Shown here: positions 24,171 through 36,070 of the stretch, piece by piece
How the letters are laid out: each line of letters starts with the position of its first letter
How positions within the stretch are numbered: the first letter of the stretch is position 1
Source: Eutreptiella sp. 'Long Island Sound 2002'
Taxonomy: Eukaryota > Euglenozoa > Euglenophyceae > Eutreptiales > Eutreptiaceae
Length of the DNA stretch: 64,000 bases
Direction of reading: 5' to 3'
NCBI GenBank assembly: GCA_964036045.1
Contig: OZ038382.1
Coordinates: forward strand, 87,529,795-87,593,794
Position numbers and translations under genes: made by a program
Notes under the pieces: generated by a model
What the model saw: the letters and a program-made list of their open reading frames with translations, nothing else
Told to the model about the DNA's origin: nothing
The model's database searches: none

Positions 24171-27100
24171 TTAGTGGACGTCTGGGTCATGCACGGCATG
24201 GTAATGGGTGAGACGCTGCATGTGTTCCCTGGCGGTGAGGTCGGTGAGTTGCTCCGCGTGTGTTAGCAGGAGGTGTTTGCGGTGTACCATTTGGGCCGCT
24301 GCTCTGCGGACTGCTTCTAGCTGGAGGTGTGCTGCTGCCTGCATTGGGCTTTCCGTGTGTTTGGTGAGGTGTCGGTGCAGGGCCTGTGTCACTGCCCCTC
24401 TCATGGTGGCTTCTTTGATCAGGGGGTCCCAGAAGAGGTGTTCGGTGGCCTGGTGTGCGTGGCTGTGGGTTGGCCATCCTTCGTGTTGTCGCAGGGTTTC
24501 CGCCGGGGACCAGCCCACTAGGGTGTCCCTGTCTGTATGGAGGGGGCATTTCTTGAAGTGTTCCCAGTCTTCCGGGGTGGTGTGGTTGCATGGGCAACAG
24601 GTGTGTTCGTCGGGGACGTGAATGTGCTTGCGGGCGAGCCATCTGGCGACCCTGGTGAGGAATGGCAGTTGCTCCCTGAGGAGCTGGATGCGTCGTTTTT
24701 GGAGGTGGGCTGGGACGTTTGCTGGGCGGAGCGCTGAGTGGTAGAGGGGGACTTGCAGTCTGTCCTAGAGCTCCTGGATGTGCGCCCCGCTGTCTGCGTC
24801 GCCGAGCACGCGGGCGAGATGTTGGATGGGGTTGGGGTAGTGGTATGCTCTGTCGTGGGAGGAATAGGGGGCGTCGTCTGGTACCCAGTCCGGGGTCTGA
24901 TGGGGCTCGGGTACAGGGGGCACGTGTTGGAGGTGTGTGTGCTTGCGGCCGAGGTCAGGGATCTGGAGGGCTGGTAGGTGTGTTGTGCGCTGGTGTACTG
25001 CCTGGTTGTCGACCTTACCATTCCCGTATTGGTGTCTGTGGGACTCCTGTTTCACGATGTGGAGTTGGACATAGGGGGGAAGGCTGCGTAGGGCTTTCCA
25101 GAGTAGCAGCGCCTGGGTGCCGAGGCTCGTCGCGGTTGCTTTGTGAAGTGGTTGCCTTGCTATGCGGAGGAGCAGGTGTGTGTCGACAGTGGGGTCTACC
25201 ACGAACCAGACCCGGACGATGTGCGGGGAGTGGGCGGGTAGGTGGGCCGCGACCTCGGTGATGGCGTCGGCCATGGCCCCTAGCTCCCCGTGGGAAGAGG
25301 CCCCATAGGTGGTGTGGCCCGTGTGGTGGTCCATGTGGTAGTGTCCCCCGGTGTGGGTTAGCTGCAGGGTGGCCCCCCCGGTGATGGGCGTGAGGGCGGA
25401 TTCGCCTGAGGCGTCGGTGAAGAAGAGCCGGTCCGCCGGTGATGGTTGTGAGAGGCGGCATGGGTTCATGGGCAGGTAGGCGTATATGGCAAGGCCCGTG
25501 GCGAGGTGGGCTACTGGGGTTGTGGGCTGCAGGATGGGGGTGGCGTACACCCCTATTCCTTTGGAGATGATGTGCTTCGCTCGGGGGGACAGGGCTATGA
25601 GTCCCTGCTCCGGCTGTGCTTGTGTGAGGTAGGAGTAGATGTAGTGGAGGATGTAGGCTGTGTTGGGGTTTAGGTCGTGGCATGTGAGGGTTTGTGTTCG
25701 GTGCTCCGGTGTGTGGCAGGAGTGGTGGAGCGGATAGTAGGGGTGCTCGTGCTTGCTCGTTCTGCCTGGCTCGTACATGCTGTAACGGATGGCGACCCCT
25801 GCCGGGTCGGGGCGGGGGCATGTGGGTGTAGTGGTGAAGAGCCATTTGGGCGCGTGGTCGGGGTTCCATGCTACCGTGGGGTTACTGTCGGTGCGGTGGA
25901 ACCATTGGGCTATCCATGCGTAGGCCTGTGGTGGTCGGTGGGTTGTGGGGTAGGTGTGGTGGCGTGCTATGAGATGTAGTACGGGCCATGGTGTGGTTGG
26001 TGCCTCGGGGTCACAGGCCCAACATGTGCGTGGCATGCTCTGGGAATCTCCGGGGACCTTAGGTAGGTCTCGGGCGGTCATGTGGTGTTTCGGTATGCGC
26101 CATTTTGCCCCGTGGTGGATGACGGTGGTCTGCGTGGGTTTGGCTTCATTCGGGGCCAGTAGTAGGGTTAGTGGTGGGACTGGGCCCGTCACCGGGGGGA
26201 CGGGTTCGTGTTTCGATCCGGTGGATGCGTAGGGCGGTGTCGCTGGGATGGGTCGCGGGTGTTGCTTTGTGAATTCTCGGTAGGCTGTGCGCATGTCTTT
26301 GCTGCCCAGTAGAGTGTGTCCCGCTGCTCGTGCCGTCTGCGTGAGGTACTGGTGGAAGAGGCGGTATTGTGGCCATTCGGGAAGCTGTAGAAAGGGGGTG
26401 TGGTGTGCCCTGCTGTGGTGCAGGACCCGCATTTGGGGGAGGGCGACGTATACTACGGTGATGGAGGCCCCGACAAGGTCTATGGTGTGGATGGTGCCCT
26501 TGGGGTGATGGTGGAGGTCCCCGCAGAGGACCGCTAGTGGCCCTTCCTCTGGGCACGTGTGGTTGGTGAGTATGGCGTGGTGTGGGGATGGGAGGAGAAG
26601 CTGCAGGTGGTTCCACAGGCGCGTGTTCATGTTGGTGGGCATGCCCGTCTGGTGGAGTACCCAGCGCGGGCATGTGTTGCGGGCCCGTTGTGCGGCTTGG
26701 AGGCGGATGGCGGTGACCTCGCGGACCTCCGGTGAGTGGTTGTGGGTCATGCGGTGAAGGAGGAGGGCGGTGTGTCTGGTGTAGGCCGCTTTCACCTCGT
26801 CCCCTATGGCGTCTCCATAGTGGGGCCATGCCGCTCAAATGGCGCGGGTGGGTATGGAGGTGGGCCAGCCCCCGTGTGCTGCCCATGCCTTGGTCACGGC
26901 GCGCGTGGCCGGCTGGAGGGCGCTGGTGGGGTGTGTCAGGTGGAGTGCTTGCAAGCCTATGGAGGCGTTCAAGACCCCGGTGAGGTAGTACGCCAGGCTC
27001 TGGTGGGACAGGGAGAGGGCCTTGGTGGTCGGGGACGCATATCTGGGGAGATGGGCGAGGTGTGATTGCAACTTGGGAGGGAGGGTGGCGTCCTCAGGGT

Positions 27101-29932
27101 TGGCGGCCTGGACTACCCCCAGGTGGGTGGTGGTTGTCACGACGTGCATGGGGGGCCCTTGTGGCCCTAGGGTGGGAGGTGTGGCAGACCCCTTGATCAT
27201 GGCCACTGACTTTGTGGGGTGGACGATGAGGTTGTTGTGGGAGAGGTAGGAGACGGTCACGTCCAGTAAGTCGTTGGCCTGTTGGGTGACCGTTGGCCCG
27301 GGGTCCGGGGCATGGGGGTCGTGTGGGGTGTGCGGGACGGTGAGGTTGGTGTCGTCCGCGAAGCCGACCAGGGGGGAGAGGAGGGGGTAGGGTGCGTAGG
27401 CCGGGTAATCCTGCTCGATTGCGAGGGCCAGGGGGAGCGTCACTAGAAGGTACAGGAAGGGGCCCTCTGCTCCCCCTTGGGGGACCCCGCTGCCTGGCTC
27501 CAGGAAGGGGGTGAGGCCTGCTCCTGTGCGGACCGTGTATTTGCGGGTGCGGATGTAGTCGGAGGTTAAGTTGTAGAAGGGGAGGCCTAGGCGTTTCCAC
27601 ATCGCTTCTAGAAGGAGCCAGGGGGTGTTCGGGAATGCTCCCTTGACGTCGAGGGAGGCGATGATGAGGTCCACCGGGTCCATGTCCGCGATGGTGTCCT
27701 GGAGGAAGATGGCCTCGTGTGGGGACCGGCCTGGGATGGCCCCCCAGAGGCTCGCTGGTATGTGGGGGTCCAGGTGGGGGCGGATGCGGCGCAGGAGGAT
27801 GGTCCAGACGATTTTGACCTCCGTGACCGCACAGACTATGGGGCGCCAGTTGTCCGGGTTTGCCCAGTCCCCTTTTTTGTAGAGGGGGCGGACAACGTTT
27901 GCTCAGTCTGGTGGCAGGGGGGTCCGCCCCGTGACGATGTCCCAGAGGCGGTCGGCGAGGACGCGGAGGAGGTGGGCGGGGAGGTGGTAGTATGCCTCTG
28001 CAGGGAGGCCGTCGTAGCCTGGGGTTTTGTGTTGCCGGAGACTGTGGATGGCCTTCTGGACTTCGTCGATGGTGAAGGGGCGTTTTTCCAGGTGCCTCCT
28101 CTGGGCGTGGTTGAAGACCCGAGGGAGGCGGTCGATTTTGGCCTGGGTGTCTGGGTCCAGTGTGTCTTGGGTGGGGGTGTGTTGCCGGAGGAAGCTGTCT
28201 CGGGTGGCTTGGAGCACTGTGGCTGGGTCGTTGGTGAGGGAGCTGTCCTTCTGCCGGACCGTGGTGATGGTGCGGTGGCCGGTGTCGGTCATGGCGTCGT
28301 TGAGGTGGCGGATGGCCTTGTAGGGGAGTTCATGTTGCGCATACCGTTCGTGTTCCTGGGCGATACGCTGTTGCCTGTGGATGTGCCACCGCTGCAGGTC
28401 CGCCCTGATGTGGGCTATCCGTGTCCTGCAGTGGTGTATCTGGCGGCGGGTTTGGGGGGTGTCGGTGTGGAGGAGGGTCGCCAGTTGTTGCTTCGCATGC
28501 CAGAGGTCATGGAGCATGTCCCCCAGGGCCGTGGGTCGTTGGTCGTCGTCTGTGTGGGGGTGTTGTTGGAAGCCGCAGGCGACGGCGGCCGTGCGCATGG
28601 CTGTGAGTAGGTCGGTGGGGTCTGGTTGGATGCGCCGGGCGCGGTCTATGGCCCTGTGATATTGGGACCAGGCATGCTTGTCATGCAGCGGGGGCATCTT
28701 CAGGGGGGTTGGTAGGCCTTGGTCCGCATCCTCTGGGGGGCTGGGGGGAAGGTTGGGGATGGTGAGGCGGATGTGCAGGGGGCTATGGCCTGTGGGTCCC
28801 AGCGGGAGGGGTCCATATCGGGCCTCCTCTCGGATGATGGTGGTGGGGTCGCCATAGCATACGTCGATGCGGGATGGGGCGGCATCCGTTTGGTGGGGGA
28901 AGTGGGATGGTTGGCCTTCGAGGTTGGCTGTCAGGTCCACGAGCCCCAGCATTTCGATGGTGTCGCGGACTGCTTGGTCCTGGGGTGTGGCCTGTCCCCC
29001 TCGGTCCGCTGGGGTGGGGGCGGCGTTCATGTCGCTGATGATGACTGTGGGGGCGAGCATGGCCATCTGGCGGTATGCCTCGGCCAGGGCTTGGAGGAAG
29101 GGTTCCGTGGCTTCGCCGAAGGGGACGTGGGTGTTGATGACGTTGAGCTGCCATCCGTCCCCGACGACCTCATAGACACCTAGCCTCGCTGGGACGCTGA
29201 GGTGGTGGACGAGGTGGACGTGGATGCCGGTTTGGGCGTATAGGGGGGTCCCCTTGTGCCAGTAGCATTTGTACGCTTTCTGGTCCGGGGTATATATGGG
29301 GGTGGTTTCTGGGGGGTCGTCGCGCTGTAGGCCTTGTTCCTGGAAAGTGAGGAAGTGGGGAACCCGGCCCGGCCCCTGTGCCATCGGGAGCTCTTGGAGG
29401 GCGGTTGTGGCGTCATTGGAGTGTGTGACGGCCGGGTGGTTGAGGTCGAGGAGGTTGACGGTGGCCTCGGTGGGGGCGGGCCGGGGCTGTGGAGGCTTGT
29501 GCCCTCGGCCCTTGCCCCGTCAGGGAGGGGGACTGGGGCTTGGGGTCTTTTTGCCGGTTTGTGGGCGTTTGGGTAGGCGCGGCGGGGGGAGGCCTTGGCT
29601 CCACTCCGGGGGGAGCTCCCCAGTGTATTTGGTGCCTGTGTGGGCCTTGTTCTCTTCGGTGCGGAGCCGGATGGGGTGGGCGCTGGTGAGCTCCAGGGTG
29701 TAGCCGACTGGTTTGTCCGGGGCGCTGCTGCCTTGGTCTAGCTCCTTTTGGCGGTGCCAGATCACACGGATCTGCCGCCCCCCGTTGTCCCCCGGTTCCT
29801 TGAGGCGGTACTGGATCGTGCCCTCACACCAGATCCAGTCGCCTGTGTGGTCGTTGCGGAAGGGCTGTTGGACCTTCGCACCTTTTTCGAATCCTGGGTA
29901 CGCTTTGGGCGGGGGCTGTGCTGGTGGCGGGA
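24171..29932 (-). pseudogene. LINE pol ORF: AP endonuclease, RT, RNase H, CCHC finger
   Basis: One frame of about 1920 codons is open from the 5' break to the TAA at 24171. It is interrupted by TGA at 29520-29522, 27903-27905 and 26835-26837 and TAG at 24765-24767. An apurinic-type endonuclease lies at about 29380-28750 (NVINTHVPFGE, ISDMNAAPTPADRGG, SRIDVCYGDP, TGHSPLHIRL) and nicks the target. Reverse transcriptase lies at about 28075-26840: HKTPGYDGLPAEAY, SLDVKGAFPNTP, GSGVPQGGAEGP and the FADD catalytic box near 27350. RNase H lies at about 25430-24990: LFFTDASGES, SHGELGAMADA, VVDPTVD, HRHQYGNGKVDNQ. A CCHC finger (CPCNHTTPEDWEHFKKC) lies near 24560. No frameshift is visible in the whole span. 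Three stops sit where Trp fits; 29520 could come from Trp or Arg. Confidence 0.9.
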
Positions 29933-29946
29933 GGGACCGTCACGAA
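29933..29946. repeat. Target-site duplication of LINE, right copy
   Basis: gggaccgtcacgaa again. It is followed by ccccacagcgcgc, the next bases of the satellite monomer. Confidence 0.9.
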
Positions 29947-32900
29947 CCCCACAGCGCGCGGTCTTGCGAGCTGGCTTTGCGCGCTGTGGGGGCGGCATGA
30001 GGGTGCCCGGAGGAGGCGCCTCTTGCCTGGGTGTGGAGCGTCCGGGGTCGGGCGCTCTCCCGACCCCGACTGCCCGCCCTCTGGGCGGGCTGCCGGGGCC
30101 CACTACCCACTGGCTGTGGGTGCGGGGGGGTGCGGGCGTGGGGACCCCTCACCAACCCCACAGCGCGCGCTCTTGCGAGCTGGCTTTGCGCGCTGTGGGG
30201 GCAGCATGAGGGTGCCTGGGGGGGGCGCCTCTTGCCTGGGTGTAGGGCGTCCGGGGTCGGGCGCTCTCCCACCCCCGACTGCCCGCCCTCTGGGCGGGCT
30301 GCCGGGGCCCACTACCGACTGGCTGTGGGTGCGGGGGGGGTGTGGGCATGGCGACCCGTCACCAACCCCACAGCGCGCGCTCTTTCGAGCTGGCTTTGGG
30401 CGGTGTGGGGGCGGCACGAGGGCGCCCGGGGGGGGGCGCCTCCTGCCTGGGTGTGGGGCGTCCGGTGTCGGGCGCTCTCCCACCCCCGACTGCCCGCCCT
30501 CTGGGCGGGCTGCCGGGGCCCACTACCCACTGGCTGTGGGTGCGGGGGGGTGCGGGCGTGGGAACCCGTCAGAAACCCCACAGCGCGCGCTCTTGCGAGC
30601 TCGCTTTGCGCGCTGTGGGGGCGGCATGAGGGCGCCCTGGGGGGGGGCGCCTCCTGCCTGGGTGTGGGGCGTCCGGTGTCGGGCGCTCTCCCAGCCCCGA
30701 CTGCCCGCCCTCTGGGCGGGCTGCCGGGGCCCACTACCCACTGGCTCTGGGTGCAGGGGGCTGCGGGCGGGGGGACCCGTCACAAACCCCACAGCGCGCG
30801 CTCTTGCGAGCTCGCTTTGCGCGCTGTGGGGGGGGCATGAGGGTGCCCGGGGGGGGCGCCTCTTGCCTGGTTGTGGGGCGTCCGGGGTCGGGCGCTCCCC
30901 CACCCCCGACTGCCCGCCCTCTGGGCGGGCTGCCGGGGCCCACTACCCACTGGCTGTGGGTGCGGGGCGGTGCGGGCGTGGGGACTCGTCACCAACCCTA
31001 CAGCGCGCGCTCTTTCGAGCAGGCTTTGCGCGCTGTGGGGGGGGCGCGAGGGTGCCCGGGGGGGGGCGCCTCCTGCCTGGGTGTGGGGCGTCCGGGGTCG
31101 GGCGCTCCCCCACCCCCGACGGCCCGCCCTCTGGGCGGGCTGCCGGGGCCCACTACCCACTGGCTGTGGGTGCGGGGGGGTGCGGGCGTTGGGACCCGTC
31201 ACAAACCCCACAGCGCGCGCTCTTGCGCGCTGGCTTTGCGCGCTGTGGGGGCGGCATGAGGGTCCCCAGGGGGGCGCCTCCTGCCTGGGTGTGGGGCGTC
31301 CGGGGTCGGGCGCTCTCCCACTCCCGAATGCCCGCCCTCTGGGCGGGCTGCCGGGGCCCACTAACCACTTGCTGTCGGTGCGGGGGGGTGCGGGCCTGGG
31401 GAGTCGTCACCAACCCTACAGCGCGCGCTCTTTCGAGCAGGCTTTGCGCGCTGTGGGGGAGGCGCGAGGGTGCCCGGGGAGGGGCGTCTCCTGCTTGGGT
31501 GTGGGGCGTCCGGGGTCGGGCGCTCCCCCACCCCCGACTGCCCGCCCTCTGGGCGGGCTGCCGGGGCTCACTACCCACTGGCTGTGGGTGCGGGGGGGTG
31601 CGGGCGGGGGGACCCGTCACAAACCCCACAGCGCGCGCTCTTGCGAGCTGGCTTTGCGCGCTGTGGGGGCGGCATGAGGGTCCCCAGGGGGGCGCCTCCT
31701 GCCTGGGTGTGGGGCGTCCGGGGTCGGGCGCTCTCCCACTCCCGAATGCCCGCCCTCTGGGCGGGCTGCCGGGGCCCACTACCGGCTGGCTGTGGATGCG
31801 GGGGGGTGCGGGCGTGGGGACCCGTCAGAAACCCCACAGCGCGCGCTCTTGCGAGCTGGCTTCGCGTGTTGTGGGGGCGGCATGAGGGTGCCCAGGGAGG
31901 GCGCCTCTTGCCTGGGTGTGGGGCGTCTGGGGTCGGGCGCTCTCCCACCCACGACTGCCCACCCTCTGGGCGGGCTGCCGGGGCCCACTACCCACTGGCT
32001 GTTGGTGCGGGGGGCTGCGGGCGTGGGGACCCGTCACCAACCCCACAGCGCGCGCTCTTGCGAGCTTGCTTTGCGCGCTGTGGGGGCGGCACGAGGGTGC
32101 CCGGGGGGGGGCGCCCCCTGCCTTGGTGTGGGGCGTCCGTTGTCGGGCGCTCTCCCACTCCCGACTGCCCGCCCTCTGGGCGTGCTGCCGGGGCCCACTA
32201 CCCGCTGGCTGCGAATGCGGGGGGGTGCGGGCGCGGGGACCAGTCACCAACCCCACAGCGCGCGCTCTTGCGAGCTAGCTTTGTGCGCTGTGGGGGCGGC
32301 ATGAGGGTGCCCGGGGGGGCGCCTCTTGCCTGGGTGTGGGGCGTCCGGGGTCGGGCGCTCTCCCACCCCCAACTGCCCGCCCTCTGGGCGGGCTGCCGGG
32401 GCCCACTACCCACTGGCTGTCGGTGCGGGGGGGTGCGGGCGTCGGGACCCGTCACCAACCCGACAGCGCGCGCTCTTTCGAGCTGGCTTTGCGCGCTGTG
32501 GGAGTGGCACGAGGGCGCCGGGGGGGGGGCGCCTCCTGCCTGGGTGTGGGGCGTCCGGGGTCGGGCGCTCTCCCACCCCCGACTGCCCGCCCTCTGGGCG
32601 GGCTGCCGGGGCCCACTACCCACTGACTGTGGGTGCGGGGGGATGCGGGCGTGGGGACCCGTCACTAACCCCACAGCGCGCGCTCTTTCGAGCTGGCTTT
32701 GCGCGCTGTGGGGGCGGCATGAGGGTGCCGGGGGGGGCGCCTCCTGCCTGGGTGTGCGGCGTCCGGGGTCGGGCGCTCTCCGGCCCCCGACTGCCTGCCC
32801 TCTGGGCGGGCTGCTGGGGCCCACTACCCACTTGCTGTGGGGGCGGGGGGGTGCGGGCGTGGGGACCCGTCACCAACCCCACAGCGCGCGCTCTTTCGAG

Positions 32901-34492
32901 CTGGCTTTGCGCGCTGTGGGGGCGGCACGAGGGCGCCCAGGGGGGGGGCGCCTCCTGCCTGGCCGTGGGGCGTCCGGGGTCGAGCGCTCTCCCACCCCCG
33001 ACTGCCCGCCCTCTTGGCGGGCTGCCGGGGCCCACTACCCACTGGCTGTGGGTGCGGGGGGGTGCGGGCGTGGGGACCCGTCACCAACCCCACAGCGCGC
33101 TTCTGCGAGCTGGCTTTCCGTGCTGTTGGGGCGGCATGAGGATGCCCGGGGGGGCGCCTCTTGCCTGGGTGTGGGGCGTCCGGGGTCGGGCGCTCTCCCA
33201 CCCCCAACTGCCCGCCCTCTGGGCGGGCTGCCGGGGCCCACTACCCACTGGCTGTCGGTGCGGGGGGGTGCGGGCGTCGGGACCCGTCACCAACCCGACA
33301 GCGCGCGCTCTTTCGAGCTGGCTTTGCGCGCTGTGGGAGTGGCACGAGGGCGCCGGGGGGGGGGCGCCTCCTGCCTGGGTGTGGGGCGTGCGGGGTCGGG
33401 CGCTCTCCCACCCCCGACTGCCCGCCCTCTGGGCGGGCTGCCGGGGCCCACTACCCACTGACTGTGGGTGCGGGGGGATGCGGGCGTGGGGACCCGTCAC
33501 TAACCCCACAGCGCGCGCTCTTTCGAGCTGGCTTTGCGCGCTGTGGGGGCGGCACGAGGGCGCCCAGGGGGGAGGCGCCTCCTGCCTGGCCGTGGGGCGT
33601 CCGGGGTCGAGCGCTCTCCCACCCCCGACTGCCCGCCCTCTTGGCGGGCTGCCGGGGCCCACTACCCACTGGCTGTGGGTGCGGGGGGGTGCGGGCGTGG
33701 GGACCCGTCACCAACCCCACAGCGCGCTTCTGCGAGCTGGCTTTCCGTGCTGTTGGGGCGGCATGATGATGCCCGGGGTGGGGGCTCCTGCCTGGGTGTG
33801 GGGCGTCCCGGGTTGGGCGCTCTCCCACCCCCGACTGCCCACCCTCTCGGCGAGCTGCCGGGGCTCACTACCCACTGGCTGTGGGTGCGGGGGGGTTCGG
33901 GCGTAGGGATCCGTCACCAACCCCACAGCGCGCGCTCTTTCGAGCTGGCTTTGCACCCTGTGGGGGCGGCACGAGGGTGCCCGGGGGGGGGCGCTACCTG
34001 CCTGGGTTTGGGGCGTCCGGGGTCGGGCAATCTCTCCCACCCCCAACTGCCCGCCCTCTGGGCGGGCTGCCGGGGCCCACTACCCACTGGCTGTCGGTGC
34101 GGGGGGTTGCGGGCGTGGGGACCCATCACCAACCCCACAGCGCGCGCCCTTTCGAGCTGGCTTGGCGCGCTGTGGGGGCGGCAAGAGGGTGCCCGGAGGG
34201 GGCGCCTCCTGCCTGGGTGTGGGGCGTCCGGGGTAGGGCGCTCTCCCACCCCCGACTGCCCGCCCTCTGGGCGGGCTGCTGGGGCCCACTTCCCACTCGC
34301 TGCGGGTGCGGGGGGTGCGGGCGTGGGGATCCGTCAACACCCCCACAGTGCGCGCTCTTTTGAGCTGGCTTTGCGCGCTGTGGGGGCGGCACGCGGGCCC
34401 CAGGGGGGGGGCGCCTCTTGCCTGGGTGTGGGGCGTCCGGGGTCGGGCGCTCTCCCACCCCCGACTGCCCGCCCTTCAGGCGGACTGCCGGG
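29947..34492 (+). repeat. GC-rich ~209-bp satellite array, right part
   Basis: About 22 monomers of the same satellite in the same orientation as 4097-17077, continuing the monomer that was split by the LINE. It ends abruptly inside a monomer at about 34492, where cggactgccggg passes into unrelated GT-rich DNA. Confidence 0.95.
32305..33766 (+). repeat. Higher-order repeat: 4-monomer block and 3-monomer derivative
   Basis: The variant tcggtgcgggggggtgcggg occurs at about 32420 and 33255 (835 bp, four monomers), while the variant cacagcgcgcttctgcgagc occurs at about 33092 and 33719 (627 bp, three monomers). A four-monomer block was duplicated and the second copy then lost one monomer. Confidence 0.75.
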
Positions 34493-36070
34493 CTGTTGTG
34501 CGTGTGCGTGTCCTGCCTTGCCGGGTCGGGCGGGCCGGCCTCCTGGGCGCGTTTTGGTGCGCCTCACCTTTTCATTTGGCCTTTCTTGCCTCGCTCTCCG
34601 CTTGTTCGGCCCCCTCCAGGCAGGGGTTGCTCTGTTTGTGGTTGTTGTTGGGGTTTTTTTTTTTTTTTTGTTGCTTTTCCCCTTATCCTTCTCGCTGCCC
34701 CCCCGTTGTGTCCCGTCTTGCGTGTTTTCCGGCTCCGGGTGCCTTGGGCCTTGGCGTCTTGTCCCCCCCCCCCTTTTTTTTTCCCTCCCCCCCCTCTGTG
34801 CGCCCCGTTGTCTCCTGCTTTGCCTGTCTTCCGGCCGGTGGTGCCCTGGGCCTTGGCGTCTTGTTGCCCCCCCCCCCTTTTTTTTTTTGGTTTTTTTTTG
34901 CTCCCCCCCCTCCCTGTTGTTTCTGGCGTTTCTTGCTTTCCGGTTGCCTTTCGCCTCTGCGCCCCCCCCCCAATTCTTTTTTTTTCCCTGTCCTGCTGCT
35001 TTTTTTTCTGCTGCGCGTCTGCTGTGTGTGTTCTGGGGTGTCGTGCTGTGTGTTCCCTGTCCTGCCCGTTCGTTGTGCTGTGCGCGTCGTCTGTGCTGTT
35101 TCTGGTGGCTGGTGTTGTTGGTTCCTGGTGTCGCTGCCTTTTGTTGGGGGTCTGCTGGTGGCTCTGGTTGCCCGGCGTTGTCGTTTGGTGATGTGTGTTG
35201 GCTCTGGTGCCCGTGTCTGGTCTGGGAGTCGCTGGGCGTCCTCCCTGTGGTGTCCCGTTCCCCTGTGTTGTGTCCTGTGGCGCTGTGCTGCCGTGTGGTG
35301 CTGTGCTGTGGTGCCCTGTCTTCTTGTTTTTTGTTTTTCTGCCTGCTGGTGGCGCTGGTTTCCTGTTGTTCCCCGTTGGTTCTGGGCTCCGGGCCGGTTC
35401 TGGGTCGTTTCTGTTTCTGTGCTCTGCCTGTGCGGTGCTGTGCTGGTGTGCCTGCGCTGTTGCTCTCTGTTCGGTGCTCTCTTGCCCTCGCGGGGCTGGC
35501 TGGTGTTTTGTGTTGTTGCCTGTTGTGTTTGTGTGTTTGCTGTTGGGCCTGGCTGTCCTCTGTTGTCTCCTGATGGGTCTTGGTGGCTCCTGGTGTCGTG
35601 TCTCGGTGGCGTGCTGTGGTGTGTCCCTGGGTGCTGTGCTGCGCCGTGTTGCTGCGTGTTCTGCCGCCTGGCGTGGCGTTGTTGTGCACTGTGTTGTTTC
35701 GTTTTGCTCTGTTTGGTGCTGCCGCGCGCTGTGTTGTGTCCTGGGGCGCTGTCCTTCGTCTTGGGGTCCTGTGCTATCTGGTGTCATGTTTTGTCTTGTC
35801 CCCCCGCGCTGTGTGTGTTTTGCTGTGGTGTGTCGCTGCGTGGTGTTGTTCGCCGTTGTGCTTTGTGATGTGTGCGCCCTGGGGTGTCGTGTTGTGCGTT
35901 TCTTGTCGTCTCTGCCCTGTGCGGTGTTGCTGTGTGGCCTGCTCTCCCTCGGTGCCCTGCTTCCCTGTGCTGTGCCCCTTGGTGCTGTGCTGCCGTGTGG
36001 TGCCGTGGTGTCCTGTCCTGCCGCCTTGTTGGGTTTGTTTCTTGCGTGGGTGCGGTTGTACCTACTTGAA
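34493..36070. other. GT/T-rich strand-asymmetric tract
   Basis: The plus strand is mostly G, T and C with T runs (about 34657-34668, 34775-34785, 34877-34900, 34977-34986) and many gtgctgtgctg-like motifs. Minus-strand frames give only Lys/Gln/Thr-rich low complexity. It abuts the satellite on the left and ends sharply at about 36070. It resembles the LINE 3' region at 17.5-18.9 kb in style, so it may be the 3' end of a related element. Confidence 0.5.

Larger units (their letters stand above)
17078..29932 (-). mobile_element. 12.9-kb non-LTR retrotransposon (APE-type LINE), 5'-truncated
   Basis: The element sits inside one satellite array. It is flanked by a perfect 14-bp direct repeat and ends, in its own 3' direction, in acctacctacctacc. 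In minus orientation it holds: an open frame entering at the 5' break with endonuclease, RT, RNase H and CCHC finger (29932-24171); a second long ORF with a possible cysteine-protease fold and a Pro-rich region (about 24165-20067); a coding-like remnant (about 19560-18881); and a GT/T-rich 3' region. Coding sequence reaches the 5' junction without a start, which indicates 5' truncation, normal for target-primed reverse transcription. Four premature stops make it inactive. Confidence 0.88.

Noticed and set aside
29947-34492. Satellite as tandem 5' promoter monomers of the LINE (as in mouse L1)
   Set aside because: The array lies directly upstream of the LINE coding region and the monomer size is similar, but the target-site duplication and exact monomer phase show that the satellite is the target, present on both sides of the element.
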